Source of the DNA: Barnesiella sp. An55
Lineage (GTDB): Bacteria > Bacteroidota > Bacteroidia > Bacteroidales > Barnesiellaceae
Reading direction: 5' to 3'
NCBI RefSeq assembly: GCF_002161555.1
Contig: NZ_NFHZ01000008.1
Span: forward strand, 80,131 to 144,130
Length of the DNA: 64,000 bases
The position numbers were made by a program, and so were the translations under genes. The stretch's first letter is position 1; each line of letters opens with the position of its first letter. The notes below the pieces were generated by a model. The model searched no databases, had not been told where the DNA came from, and saw only the letters and a program-made list of their open reading frames with translations. Below, piece by piece: positions 51,372-59,416 of the stretch.

Positions 51372-54300
51372 ATGAGTCTATACGAAGGTTCGGTAAAGAA
51401 ACCAATCATGACCTCGCTCTGCTTCGTAGCGGTGGCCATTCTGGGTATCTTTTCCTACACCAAACTGCCTATCGACCTCTATCCCGATATCGAGACCAAC
51501 ATGATTATGGTGATGACCGCCTATCCCGGTGCCAGCGCCGCCGATGTAGAGAACAACGTGACCCGTCCTCTGGAGAATGCGCTCAACGCCGTGAGCGACT
51601 TGAAGCACATCACCTCCGAGTCGAAAGAGAACATGTCGCTCATCACACTCGAGTTTGAATATGGCGAGGATATCGATGTGCTCACCAACGATGTGCGCGA
51701 CAAACTCGATATGGTCAAGTCGGAGCTGCCCGATGATTCGGAGAACCCCATCATCTTCAAGTTCAGCTCCGATATGATTCCTATCGTTATCCTCTCGGTA
51801 CAGGCCAACGAGAGTATGCCCGCCCTTTACAAGATTCTCGACGACAACGTGGCCAGTCCGTTGGCCCGTATCAGCGGCGTAGGTTCGGTGTCGATAAGCG
51901 GTGCACCCGAGCGTGAAATTCAGGTCTATGTCGATCCCGTGAAGCTCGAGGCCTACAACCTTAGCGTCGAGACCATCGCCTCGGTCATCGGAGCCGAGAA
52001 CCGCAACGTGCCCGGCGGTACGTTCGACGTGGGTTCCGACACCTATTCGCTGCGTGTGCAGGGCGAGTTCAGCGATGCCTCGCAGATGAACGATATCGTC
52101 GTGGGCAACTTTGGCGGCAAAACCATCTATTTGCGCGATGTGGCCGTGGTACACGACTCGGTCGAGGAGCGCGCCCAAGAGACCTACAACAACGGCGTGC
52201 AGGGTGCCATGCTTGTGATTCAGAAACAGTCGGGAGCCAACTCGGTCGAGATCTCCAACCAGGTAATGAAGGCTTTGCCCCGCTTGCAGAAAAATCTGCC
52301 CAGCGACGTGAAACTGGGTGTCATCATCGATACCTCCGACAACATACGCAATACCATCGACACGCTGTTCGAGACGGTAATACTGGCTCTGCTCTTCGTC
52401 TCGATTGTCGTCTTCTTCTTCCTGGGACGCTGGCGTGCCACCATCATTATCGTAATCACGATTCCTATTTCGCTGGTAGCCTCGTTTATCTACCTGGCGG
52501 CCACAGGCAACTCACTCAACATCATATCGCTCTCGTCGCTCTCCATCGCCATTGGTATGGTGGTCGATGATGCCATTGTGGTACTCGAGAACGTCACCAA
52601 CCACATCGAGCGGGGCAGCGACCCCAAGCAGGCGGCCGTGCACGGTACCAACGAGGTGGGCCTCTCGGTTGTGGCCTCTACGCTCACGCTTATCGCCGTG
52701 TTCTTCCCCCTCACGCTGGTAACCGGTATGACGGGTGTCCTCTTCAAGCAGTTGGGATGGATGGTAACCATCATCATGGTCATCTCTATCGTGTGCGCCT
52801 TGTCGCTCACCCCCATGCTCTGCTCTCGTCTGCTGAAGCTGCAACCCAAACAGTCGCGCGTGTTCAAACTGCTCTACGGGCCCATCGAGAAGGGGCTCGA
52901 CGCCTTCGACAACGGCTATGCCCGCCTGTTGCACTGGGCCGTGGGGCACCGCACCATTGTGATTGTGGGCTGTATGTCGTTCTTTGTGCTCAGCCTCTTC
53001 CTGGTACGATTCGTGGGATCGGAGTTCATGCCCACTCAAGATAATGCCCGTATCGGGGTGACCGTAGAGATGCCTATCGGTACCCGCACCGAGATTACAA
53101 AAGAGGTGGGTATGCGCCTCTATCGCCAGTGGATGGAGCAATATCCCGAAATCGAGGTTTGTAACTTTACCGTGGGCCAGGCCAGTACCGACAACGTGTT
53201 TGCCTCGATGACCGACAACGGTTCCCACATCCTCACCTACAACATCAGTCTGAGCGATCCCGACAAGCGCAAGCGCACCTTGTCGGAGATTTGCGACCTC
53301 ATGCGTAAAGACCTTGCCGGCTATCCCGAAATCAAGAAATCGCAGGTGAACCTGGGTGGCGGTATGTCGGCCATGGGTGGTGAGACCACCCTCGACTATG
53401 AGGTTTATGGTTACTCTTTCGAGGAGTCGGACAGTGTAGCCGCACAGCTCTCGGCCATGCTTCGCGAGATCAAGGGTGTGAGCGAGGTGCGCATCAGCCG
53501 CGGCGACTATCAGCCCGAGTATCAGGTCGATTTCGACCGGGAGAAACTGGCCCTCAACGGTCTCAACCTCACCACGGCAGCCACCTATCTGCGCAATCGC
53601 ATCAACGGTGCCACGGCCTCGCAGTTCCGCGAGGAGGGCGAGGAGTATGACATCAAGGTGATGTATGCTCCCGAGTATCGTACCTCGATTGAGGATATCG
53701 AGAATATCATGGTCTATAATGCCCAGGGCAAAGGGGTGCGCATCAAAGAGTTGGGCACTGTGGTCGAGCGTTTCTCGCCGCCTACCATCGAGCGTAAGGA
53801 CCGCGAGCGTATAAACACCGTGTCGGCCATCCTCTCGGGGGTTGCGATGAGCGATGTGGTCGCCGAGGCTCAAAAGAAGATCGACCAGATGTCGATACCT
53901 TCGGGCATCTCCATTCAGTTGTCGGGTTCTTATGAAGACCAGCAAGACTCGTTTAGCGACCTGTTCATGCTCATGTACCTCATTATCATACTCGTGTTCA
54001 TTGTGATGGCAGCCCAGTTCGAGTCGTTGACCTACCCGTTCATCATCATGTTCTCGCTGCCCTTCGCCTTCTCGGGAGTCTTCCTGGCCCTGTGGCTATC
54101 GGGCAACTCGCTCAACGTGATGTCGCTTATCGGAGCCATCATGCTTATCGGTATCGTGGTGAAAAATGGTATCGTGCTCATCGACTACATCTCGTTGAAC
54201 CGCGAGCGGGGCATGGGTATCCGCGAGGCCGTGGTCAAGGGTGGTCACTCCCGTCTGCGTCCGGTAATCATGACTACCCTCACCACCATCTTGGGTATGG

Positions 54301-54500
54301 TGCCCATGGCGGTAGGTACCGGCCAGGGTTCCGAGATGTGGCGTCCCATGGGTACGGCCGTAATCGGTGGTCTCACCGTATCGACGATTCTTACCCTTAT
54401 CCTCATTCCCGTGCTCTACTGTGTATTTGCTTCGGTGGGTGTGAAGCGCCGTCGCAAGAAACACCACGAGCGTCTATCGACCAGTAACTCCAATTCATAA
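51372..54500 (+). CDS. RND efflux pump, second system
   Basis: This 1042-residue RND transporter has the two large periplasmic loops and twelve helices of the family, with the aspartate pair in SIAIGMVVDDAIVVLENV. It begins LYEGSVKKPIMTSLCFVAVA, with LPIDLYPDIETNMIMVMTAYPGAS in place of the AcrB-like QYPDIAPP, so it belongs to a different RND branch from the pump at 42,435. The C-terminus is basic (VKRRRKKHHER). Substrates are unknown. A small PII-like gene follows 81 nt later. Confidence 0.95.
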   Translation: MSLYEGSVKKPIMTSLCFVAVAILGIFSYTKLPIDLYPDIETNMIMVMTAYPGASAADVENNVTRPLENALNAVSDLKHITSESKENMSLITLEFEYGEDIDVLTNDVRDKLDMVKSELPDDSENPIIFKFSSDMIPIVILSVQANESMPALYKILDDNVASPLARISGVGSVSISGAPEREIQVYVDPVKLEAYNLSVETIASVIGAENRNVPGGTFDVGSDTYSLRVQGEFSDASQMNDIVVGNFGGKTIYLRDVAVVHDSVEERAQETYNNGVQGAMLVIQKQSGANSVEISNQVMKALPRLQKNLPSDVKLGVIIDTSDNIRNTIDTLFETVILALLFVSIVVFFFLGRWRATIIIVITIPISLVASFIYLAATGNSLNIISLSSLSIAIGMVVDDAIVVLENVTNHIERGSDPKQAAVHGTNEVGLSVVASTLTLIAVFFPLTLVTGMTGVLFKQLGWMVTIIMVISIVCALSLTPMLCSRLLKLQPKQSRVFKLLYGPIEKGLDAFDNGYARLLHWAVGHRTIVIVGCMSFFVLSLFLVRFVGSEFMPTQDNARIGVTVEMPIGTRTEITKEVGMRLYRQWMEQYPEIEVCNFTVGQASTDNVFASMTDNGSHILTYNISLSDPDKRKRTLSEICDLMRKDLAGYPEIKKSQVNLGGGMSAMGGETTLDYEVYGYSFEESDSVAAQLSAMLREIKGVSEVRISRGDYQPEYQVDFDREKLALNGLNLTTAATYLRNRINGATASQFREEGEEYDIKVMYAPEYRTSIEDIENIMVYNAQGKGVRIKELGTVVERFSPPTIERKDRERINTVSAILSGVAMSDVVAEAQKKIDQMSIPSGISIQLSGSYEDQQDSFSDLFMLMYLIIILVFIVMAAQFESLTYPFIIMFSLPFAFSGVFLALWLSGNSLNVMSLIGAIMLIGIVVKNGIVLIDYISLNRERGMGIREAVVKGGHSRLRPVIMTTLTTILGMVPMAVGTGQGSEMWRPMGTAVIGGLTVSTILTLILIPVLYCVFASVGVKRRRKKHHERLSTSNSNS

Positions 54501-54581
54501 ACCTACAATGTTCGGTTCCCTATCTCTCATTCCAAAAAAGGGGAATAGGGGGCCGGACTCTAAAAATACATTCGACTCAAT

Positions 54582-54875
54582 ATGAAATCGGTTTTTATCA
54601 CTTTCGACCAGGCCCATTATGTGCAGATTATCGAGACTCTCGACAAGCTGTCGTGCCGCGGATACTCCTATTTCGAACAGGTGCGGGGCCGTGGCTCCAA
54701 AACCGGCGAACCGCACTACGGCAGTCATGCCTGGCCTTCGATGTGCTCGGCCATCATCACCATGGTCGATGATGCCAAGGTAGAGCCGCTATTGAAGCGC
54801 TTGCGCCAGATGGACGAGGAGGCTCCCCAATTGGGGTTGCGGGCCTTTGTCTGGACCATCGAACAGTCTATCTGA
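54582..54875 (+). CDS. Small PII-like protein linked to the efflux operon
   Basis: This 97-residue protein has the alternating strand and helix pattern of PII-like signalling proteins (KSVFITFDQAHYVQIIETLD, then a loop GRGSKTGEPHYGSHAWP where PII proteins carry the T-loop, then CSAIITMVDD and VEPLLKRLRQMDEE). I cannot identify a nucleotide-binding motif with confidence. Small PII-like proteins are known beside some metal-type RND pumps, so sensing of a metal or metabolite and control of the pump is a fair guess. A terminator follows its stop. Confidence 0.7.
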   Translation: MKSVFITFDQAHYVQIIETLDKLSCRGYSYFEQVRGRGSKTGEPHYGSHAWPSMCSAIITMVDDAKVEPLLKRLRQMDEEAPQLGLRAFVWTIEQSI

Positions 54876-54900
54876 CTGGCTTGGCCGACAAGAAATAGAA

Positions 54901-54953
54901 CGTGCCGTCATCGTTCCCTTCGAGGTTTGGTGGCGGCGCGTCTGTTTTTTATT
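54901..54953 (+). terminator. Probable terminator after the PII-like gene
   Basis: CGTGCCGTCA (54901-54910) can pair with TGGCGGCGCG (54931-54940), ten pairs including two wobbles, followed by TCTGTTTTTTATT. It closes the second efflux operon 25 nt after the last stop. Confidence 0.65.
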
Positions 54954-55025
54954 CAAATACTGTGTCTTGGGTTTTCCTCTGCACTCACACCTTTAGATAA
55001 GATAGGATGCGTCTCAGTATAAAAA

Positions 55026-55072
55026 TCAAGCAAGCCTGTTTTTCTACTTTCGCCTTTCACTATCTTTGCAAA
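55026..55072 (+). repeat. Direct repeat, copy A, carrying a -7 promoter box
   Basis: The 47-bp segment is 85% identical (7 mismatches) to 55105-55151. Both start TCAAGCAAGC and end in an identical stretch CCTTTCACTATCTTTGCAAA. The -7 box TATCTTTG is at 55061-55068. A more decayed third relative (CTCTGCACTCACACCTTTAG) lies at about 54977-54996. Confidence 0.8.
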
Positions 55073-55104
55073 CTGCGAAAATAGGAGTCGGTTCGGCAAA
55101 AAGC

Positions 55105-55151
55105 TCAAGCAAGCTTGGCTTTCTGCACTCACCTTTCACTATCTTTGCAAA
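55105..55151 (+). repeat. Direct repeat, copy B, promoter of the PHP gene
   Basis: This is the second copy of the 47-bp repeat, offset by 79 bp. Its -7 box TATCTTTG (55140-55147) would start transcription near 55154, essentially at the Shine-Dalgarno of the PHP gene. If copy A is used, the transcript gains a leader of about 95 nt. Confidence 0.78.
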
Positions 55152-55156
55152 AGATT

Positions 55157-55163
55157 AAGGAGG
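55157..55163 (+). promoter_or_regulatory. Strong Shine-Dalgarno of the PHP gene
   Basis: AAGGAGG lies 6 nt before the ATG at 55170. Bacteroidetes genes usually lack such a sequence, and other genes in this window mostly have AT-rich leaders, so this one stands out. Confidence 0.7.
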
Positions 55164-55169
55164 TCTGTT

Positions 55170-55901
55170 ATGAATGTTCTGTTAGATGTACACACGCACA
55201 CGATAGCCAGCGGCCATGCCTTCAGCACGCTGCAAGAGATGGTACAGGCTGCGGCCGACAAAGGGTTGCAGATACTGGGTATTACCGAGCATACGGGCGG
55301 AATTCCCGGCACCTGTTCCGATATCTATTTCCGTAATCTGCCGGTGGTACCGCGTCAGATGTATGGAGTAGAGTTGCTATTGGGTGCCGAAATCAACATT
55401 GTCGATTATGACGGTCGTCTCGATTTGGAGGAGAAGTATTTCCGATTTCTCGACCTGCGCATTGCCGGGTTACATTCGCTGTGCTATCGGCCGGGCGATA
55501 TCGACCAGAATACGTCGGCTGTGCTGGGGGCTATCTGTAACCCGCATATCGACATCATCAGCCATCCGGGCGACGGTACGGCCGATCTCTATTTCGAACC
55601 ACTGGTATTGGCTGCCAAGGAGAATGGTGTGTTGCTCGAAATTAACAACAGTTCGCTCAATCCCTATCGTCACAAAGAGAAGGCGATGGGCAACAATCTT
55701 GAGATTCTGCGGCTGTGCAAGCGCTATGGGCAACCCGTCATCCTGGGGAGCGATGCCCACATTTCGTTCTCGATAGCCGATTATCATTGGCTATATCCGT
55801 TGCTGTCGGCAACCGAGTTTCCCGAGGAACTTATTCTCAACGACAAGCCCGAGGCTTTCAAGGCTCGGCTGAAGAGAAACCGCGAGGAGACCGTGCTCTA
55901 A
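55170..55901 (+). CDS. PHP-domain phosphoesterase (YcdX-like)
   Basis: This 243-residue protein is a PHP-family metal-dependent phosphoesterase. The metal ligands are seen in LDVHTHTIASGHAFS near residues 4-18, GITEHTGGIPG near 36-46, LLGAEINIVDYDG, IAGLHSL, DIISHPGD and ILGSDAHIS. It is closest to YcdX-type phosphatases, whose natural substrate is unclear. Its last 4 nt overlap the end of fetB on the opposite strand. Its promoter region is duplicated and its Shine-Dalgarno unusually strong. Confidence 0.88.
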   Translation: MNVLLDVHTHTIASGHAFSTLQEMVQAAADKGLQILGITEHTGGIPGTCSDIYFRNLPVVPRQMYGVELLLGAEINIVDYDGRLDLEEKYFRFLDLRIAGLHSLCYRPGDIDQNTSAVLGAICNPHIDIISHPGDGTADLYFEPLVLAAKENGVLLEINNSSLNPYRHKEKAMGNNLEILRLCKRYGQPVILGSDAHISFSIADYHWLYPLLSATEFPEELILNDKPEAFKARLKRNREETVL

Positions 55902-56671
55902 AATCGCATCATGCCATAGCGGTCGAAAGTCTTGCGTCGCGATATCCACAGCGTGAGCAATACCGAGATGAGCGACGAGGCAAAGATGGTAATCATGAGC
56001 ATAATCTGGTATTTTATGGCTACGCTGGGACTGCTGCCGCCCAATATCTGTCCGGTCATGGTGCCGGGCAGAGCAATGAGTCCCATCACGGCCATCGAGG
56101 CGATGGTGGGGTTGAACGACTTGATGAGGGCCTCGCGCATGAAGGGAGCGAGCGATTCGCCGGGCGAGGCACCGTTGCCCAACAGGTAGAGGTAGAGTTG
56201 ACGCTCCCGGTTGAGCGACCCATAGAACGAGTTGAGGGCAATCACGTTGGCCGAGAGCATATTCCCCAGAATCATGCCGCTGATGGGGACAAAATAGCGG
56301 GCGGTAAAAATCTTTTCGGGCCTTACCACCAGACCCAGGAAGTAGAAGTCGATGATGAGCAGCGACACCAGAAAGGCCACGGCCACGGCCATGAACAGCA
56401 TCTTTTGTGGCAGTTTGGTGCGCTTGAGCACCGTCGATGAGGCGATGGCAATCATGAAAAGCACCCACAACAGGTTTATCCACACACTATCCCACAGAAA
56501 CAGATACTCGAGGTAGAACCCGATGAAGAAGAGTTGTACCGTCATGCGCAGGGCCGCCCACAACGTGTCTTTCACCAGGCCGGTGCGGTAGCGGTAGAGG
56601 AAGTAGGTAGGGATGATGAGCAGCAAAAATCCCAAAGCCATGTGGCCATAGCCAATGTTTATCGTTTCCAT
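55898..56671 (-). CDS. fetB: FetB, permease of a putative iron exporter
   Basis: This 257-residue membrane protein of the UPF0014/FetB family has about seven transmembrane helices (MALGFLLLIIPTYFLYRY at the N-terminus; AVMGLIALPGTMTGQILGG near residue 195). In E. coli FetAB exports iron and protects against peroxide. It follows fetA by 3 nt and ends convergent with the PHP gene, overlapping it by 4 nt. Confidence 0.92.
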   Translation of the reverse strand: METINIGYGHMALGFLLLIIPTYFLYRYRTGLVKDTLWAALRMTVQLFFIGFYLEYLFLWDSVWINLLWVLFMIAIASSTVLKRTKLPQKMLFMAVAVAFLVSLLIIDFYFLGLVVRPEKIFTARYFVPISGMILGNMLSANVIALNSFYGSLNRERQLYLYLLGNGASPGESLAPFMREALIKSFNPTIASMAVMGLIALPGTMTGQILGGSSPSVAIKYQIMLMITIFASSLISVLLTLWISRRKTFDRYGMMRF

Positions 56672-56674
56672 AAT

Positions 56675-57295
56675 TCAGTCTCCGATATAAATCTTTCGGT
56701 CAAACGAGTCGATGAAACGGGCGTCATGCGAGACCATCAGCACGGTAGCCTCGTGCAGCGAACGAATGTAGTCGATTACCCGGGTGATGGAGTCGGGGTC
56801 GAGAGCCGAGGTAGGCTCGTCGAGCAACACGATCTCTTTGTGGAGCAGGGCGGCAATCATGAGCATGATACGTTGTCGCTGGCCGCCCGATATCTCGATA
56901 GAGCGTTTGTCATACAGCTCGGGTTCCAGTCCCAGCCGGTCGAAGTGTTCCATGACGGTAGCCCGTGTGGGTTTCTGTGACTGGTTGGCCCGCAGCCTGA
57001 AGGGGGCTTCGATCAGTTCTTGTATCGTGTCGTAGGGGAGGGTAAACTCCTGAGGCAACCAGGCCGTGCGACGTCGCACCTGTTGCACGGTGGTGGCGTC
57101 GAGCGTGCGACCATCGATGCGGATGGTACCCTCGTCGGGCAAGACAAAGCCGGGTACCGAAGCAAGAAGGGTGCTTTTACCGTGCCCCGAAGGGCCGTAA
57201 AGCACCGCTTTCTCGCCCCGGGCGATGCAACACGTGAAGTGTTGCATCAAGGGCTTGTTGTCATAAATAAAGGTGAGATTGTCAAACTCGATCAT
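56675..57295 (-). CDS. fetA: FetA, ATP-binding subunit of a putative iron exporter
   Basis: This 206-residue ABC ATPase has Walker A GPSGHGKST, Q-loop WLPQEF, signature ISGGQRQR, Walker B IVLLDEPTSALD and H-loop MVSHD. The His in Walker A (usual GPSGSGKS) is a mild variant. I chose the ATG at 57295 because MIEFDNLTFIYD begins the ABC fold there and it overlaps the stop of the upstream peptidase gene as ATGA. The pair with fetB is secure; the iron role is family knowledge. Confidence 0.91.
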   Translation of the reverse strand: MIEFDNLTFIYDNKPLMQHFTCCIARGEKAVLYGPSGHGKSTLLASVPGFVLPDEGTIRIDGRTLDATTVQQVRRRTAWLPQEFTLPYDTIQELIEAPFRLRANQSQKPTRATVMEHFDRLGLEPELYDKRSIEISGGQRQRIMLMIAALLHKEIVLLDEPTSALDPDSITRVIDYIRSLHEATVLMVSHDARFIDSFDRKIYIGD

Positions 57296-59406
57296 TTCGT
57301 CGGTTCCGGGTTCTCGGTTTGAGTCTGAGGTTTCAGCCAGCGGTCGAGCCAACGGAAGAAGATCCGTTGCCACAGCACGCCGTTCTGGGGTTTCAAAATC
57401 CAGTGGTTCTCGTCGGGGAAGATGAGCATCTCGGCCGGTATGCCACGCAGCTTGGCGGCATTGAAGGCCGACATGCCTTGCGAGGCGAGGATGCGGAAGT
57501 CATACTCTCCGTGAGTGATGAGGATAGGGGTATCCCATTGATCTACAAATTTGTGGGGCGAGGTAGCAAACGTGCGTTGAGCCGTAGCGTTGTTCTTGTC
57601 CCAGGGAGCACCACCCATATCCCAGTTGGCAAACCACATCTCCTCGGTCTCGACATACTGTTGCTCGAGGTTGAAGATACCGGCGTGGGCAATGAAGGCT
57701 TTGAACCGTTTTTGGTGATGACCGGCCAGCCAATATACCGAGAAGCCGCCATAGCTGGCACCCACGGCTCCCATGTGGTCGCCATCGACATAGGGTTCTT
57801 TCTTCATCTCGTCGGTAGCGCTGAAGTAGTCTTTCATGTTCTGGCCGCCGTAGTCGCCGCTAATCTGTTCGAGCCACTCTTGACCGAAGCCGTAGAGGCC
57901 GCGACGGTTGGGGGCGATGACGATGTAGCCGTTGGCTGCCATCAGTTGCAGGTTCCAGCGATAGGACCAGAACTGGCTGACGGGTTGTTGCGGGCCACCC
58001 TGGCAGTAGAGAATGGCAGGATATTTCTTCGAGGGGTCGAAGTGGGGCGGATAGACAATCCAGGTGAGCATCTTCTTGTTGTCGGTTGTCGTGATCCAAC
58101 GCTCCTCGACCTTACCCATGGTGAGTTGGTCGAGAATCTCCTTGTTCTCGAACGAGAGTTCTTTCACCTCTTTGGTTTGGGGATTGACGCTGTAAATCTC
58201 GTCGGGTTGCGACAGCGAGTGGCGCATAGCGATGAGGCAGCTCTCGTTCACGGGAGCCAGCGAAGCATAGTCGTAGTAGCCGGTGGTAATCTGCTCGATT
58301 TTCTTGTCGAGACCCACGCGGAAGATGTGAATCTCGCCCTGGTAGGCCGAGCGGATGAAGAGCGACTGTCCGTCGGGGGCCCAGGCCAGTTCGTCGGTGC
58401 TGTAATCGAAGTCGGCCGTGAGGTCTTGTTTCTCGCCGGTAGCCATGTTCATGATGAAGAGGCGGTTCTTGTCCGACTCATAGCCGTCGCGCTCCATGCT
58501 GCCCCAGGCCAGGTATTTGCCGTCGGGCGAGAAGGCAGGCGTGGTGTCGTAGCCCATCATGCCCTCGGTGAGGTTGCGGGTCTGCTTGGTGGCCAGGTCG
58601 TAGAGGTAGATGTCGGAGTTGGTCGAAATCGAATACTCCAGACCGGTTTTCTTGCGGCTGGTATAGGCTACGGCCTTGCTGTCGGGAGTCCAGGCAAACG
58701 ACTCGATGCCGCCGAAGGGTTTCATGGGCGACTCGTAGGGCTCGCCCTCCATGATGTCGGTGATGCCCGACAGTTCCTTGCCGTCGAACGAGGCGATGTA
58801 GGGATGCGGAATCTCCTCGACCCACTCGTCCCAGTGTTTATACATGAGGTCGTCGATCACACGGCCGGTAGCCTTGTCGAGGTCGGGGTAGATGTCCGAG
58901 GCCTTCTGGCTGTACTTCACGTTGCCGATAAAGAGAATCTGTTTCTCGTCGGGCGAGAAGAGAAATCCGTTGATACCCTTCTCGTGGTGGCTTATCTGCC
59001 GGGCGTTGCTGCCGTCGGCCTCCATGATCCACAGTTGCGAGTCGCCGCTCTTGCCCGAGAGGTAGGCAATCTGTTTGCCGCCGTTAATCCACACGGCGTT
59101 ACCTTCCGACTCGGGGGTACAGGTAATCTGTTTCTTGTTCTGTCCGTCGATATCCATCACGAAGAGCTCTCGGTTGCTCTTGTTCTGCTCGAGGTTCTCG
59201 TAGGTGACACCAAACAGAATTTTGCTCTTGTCGGGCGAAACCACGGGGTCGCTCACTCGGCCGAAAGCCATGAGCACCTCGGTAGTCATGATTCCGTTTT
59301 CGACTTTTACGGACTGCTTGCCGATAATGTCGCCGGTTTTCCCGGTCGGCTGACAGGCTGTTGCCAATAAAGCTCCTGCCATCATCATACAATTTAATTT
59401 GTTCAT
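57292..59406 (-). CDS. S9-family prolyl oligopeptidase-type peptidase, lipoprotein
   Basis: This 704-residue lipoprotein (lipobox LLATACQP, Cys18) has an N-terminal beta-propeller (repeats such as VSPDKSKILFG, FSPDEKQILFIG and FSPDGKYLAWGS) and a C-terminal alpha/beta hydrolase. The probable triad is S551 (GASYGGFS), D636 (HGEYDFR) and H668 (PDENHW). It resembles dipeptidyl peptidase or acylaminoacyl peptidase members of S9 and should trim peptides in the periplasm or at the surface. I chose the ATG at 59406, since it gives the lipoprotein signal. It is 10 nt after the YgiQ gene and overlaps fetA by 4 nt. Confidence 0.91.
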   Translation of the reverse strand: MNKLNCMMMAGALLATACQPTGKTGDIIGKQSVKVENGIMTTEVLMAFGRVSDPVVSPDKSKILFGVTYENLEQNKSNRELFVMDIDGQNKKQITCTPESEGNAVWINGGKQIAYLSGKSGDSQLWIMEADGSNARQISHHEKGINGFLFSPDEKQILFIGNVKYSQKASDIYPDLDKATGRVIDDLMYKHWDEWVEEIPHPYIASFDGKELSGITDIMEGEPYESPMKPFGGIESFAWTPDSKAVAYTSRKKTGLEYSISTNSDIYLYDLATKQTRNLTEGMMGYDTTPAFSPDGKYLAWGSMERDGYESDKNRLFIMNMATGEKQDLTADFDYSTDELAWAPDGQSLFIRSAYQGEIHIFRVGLDKKIEQITTGYYDYASLAPVNESCLIAMRHSLSQPDEIYSVNPQTKEVKELSFENKEILDQLTMGKVEERWITTTDNKKMLTWIVYPPHFDPSKKYPAILYCQGGPQQPVSQFWSYRWNLQLMAANGYIVIAPNRRGLYGFGQEWLEQISGDYGGQNMKDYFSATDEMKKEPYVDGDHMGAVGASYGGFSVYWLAGHHQKRFKAFIAHAGIFNLEQQYVETEEMWFANWDMGGAPWDKNNATAQRTFATSPHKFVDQWDTPILITHGEYDFRILASQGMSAFNAAKLRGIPAEMLIFPDENHWILKPQNGVLWQRIFFRWLDRWLKPQTQTENPEPTK

Positions 59407-59416
59407 AAATAATGGT

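Noticed and set aside
57319..59370. A 683-codon plus-strand frame opposite the S9 peptidase
   Set aside because: Shadow of a gene with an intact catalytic triad and lipobox.
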